Part shown: positions 6,169 through 6,536 of the stretch, piece after piece
Layout: each line of letters starts with the position of its first letter
Position numbering within the stretch: the first letter of the stretch is position 1
Notes under the pieces: model-generated
Database searches by the model: none
What the model saw: only the letters and a program-made list of their open reading frames with translations
Told to the model about the DNA's origin: nothing
Translations under genes and position numbers: made by a program
Origin: Bifidobacteriaceae bacterium
GTDB taxonomy: Bacteria > Actinomycetota > Actinomycetes > Actinomycetales > WQXJ01
Length of the DNA: 6,536 nucleotides
Assembly (NCBI GenBank): GCA_031266115.1
Contig: JAISBQ010000316.1
Location: forward strand, 1 to 6,536
Direction of reading: 5' to 3'

Positions 6169-6536
6169 TCAGGCGCCGTACTGACCCGCCTTGGCCTTGA
6201 TCATCATCACGTACAGCGCGCTCGAGAGCCGGTTCATGGCCTCAAGGATGTCCGGCCGGGTGACACCGTCGCCGTCGGGGCTGGCGAAGGCCGCATAGGC
6301 AGCCAGCTCGCCCTCGCGTACCTGGGTGCGCAGGGCGTTGAGCGTCGCCACGGTCTGGCCATCGTCCACGCTGGGTGTGACATGGCCGATCCCCAGGTGG
6401 AGGCGTGGGCGGTGGGAATACTCGTGCAACTGGTCGGCGTTGAGCCCGAGCAGCGCGACCGATGGCGCAGGCTTGTTCAGTACCTCCGCCCGCATGACCG
6501 CCTTGACGGTATCAAGGACATCGCCGAGATCGGCGA
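6169..6536 (-). CDS. C-terminal part of a corrinoid (cobalamin) adenosyltransferase-like protein, EutT-type; N-terminus off the window
   Basis: The minus-strand frame is open from the right edge to a TGA at 6169-6171, giving 121 visible residues. The ATG at 6495 is internal rather than a likely start, because the 13 codons upstream (ADLGDVLDTVKAV) continue the helical pattern. Recognisable blocks are RAEVLNKP, LLGLNADQLHEYSHRP, LGIGHVTPSVDDGQTVATLN, LRTQVREGELAAYAAF and a final MNRLSSALYVMMIKAKAG. From memory these match the C-terminal helical domain of EutT/PduO-like enzymes, which make adenosylcobalamin from ATP and a corrinoid, often for ethanolamine or propanediol use. The family call rests on pattern recall, not a search. 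The expected N-terminal part, including any metal-binding His/Cys motif, is not visible. It converges on mnmA with 27 bases between. Confidence 0.6.
   Translation of the reverse strand, partial: ADLGDVLDTVKAVMRAEVLNKPAPSVALLGLNADQLHEYSHRPRLHLGIGHVTPSVDDGQTVATLNALRTQVREGELAAYAAFASPDGDGVTRPDILEAMNRLSSALYVMMIKAKAGQYGA

Noticed and set aside
6142..6178. A possible bidirectional terminator between mnmA and the convergent gene: a 6-bp GC stem (6155-6160 with 6173-6178).
   Set aside because: The stem is short, the loop is 12 bases, one arm lies inside the adenosyltransferase-like coding end, and there is no T-run on either side. It is too weak to call.
1..6536. Novel defence, mobile or biosynthetic system.
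   Set aside because: All five genes fit known families with intact motifs where visible. There are no terminal inverted repeats, transposases, integrases, CRISPR repeats or toxin-antitoxin-like pairs in the window.

Overview
This is a GC-rich window with Actinomycetota-like coding character: GC-ending codons, open shadow frames on both strands, GTG starts and an apparently leaderless promoter. The protein styles (GlgX, the class I cysteine desulfurase and the MnmA variant with NPCxRCN and GCCS motifs) fit the same phylum. A cobalamin adenosyltransferase-like gene at the right edge would suit a B12-using actinobacterium such as a propionibacterium relative, but the genus cannot be fixed from this sequence.

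Layout. On the left, two genes read leftwards: glgX (3805 to 1544), then after 130 bp a membrane-fusion (HlyD/RND-type) adaptor subunit that starts at 1413 and runs off the left edge still open. In the middle (3806-3895) is a short divergent control region. To its right, reading rightwards, is a cysteine desulfurase (3896-5059) overlapping mnmA (5056-6141) by 4 bases (ATGA). At the right edge a convergent gene resembling the C-terminal part of an EutT-type corrinoid adenosyltransferase enters from outside and stops at 6169.

How the genes work together. The desulfurase and MnmA form a compact sulfur-relay operon for 2-thiouridine at tRNA position 34. The desulfurase takes sulfur from cysteine and MnmA puts it on the tRNA. 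The pairing recalls Bacillus YrvO-MnmA, where no Tus relay is needed. GlgX belongs to glycogen breakdown (isoamylase-type debranching). The adaptor is probably the first gene of an ABC-type export system whose permease and ATPase would lie left of the window. No functional link is evident between the sulfur operon, glgX and the exporter.

I see no insertion sequence, tRNA, rRNA, CRISPR array or phage-like gene. The content is mostly ordinary chromosomal housekeeping. The items most worth a second look are small regulatory ones: the leaderless promoter with a 13-bp tandem repeat before the desulfurase, an AT-rich inverted repeat around the glgX start, and a G-quadruplex motif upstream of the adaptor gene. 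I found no convincing undescribed system.
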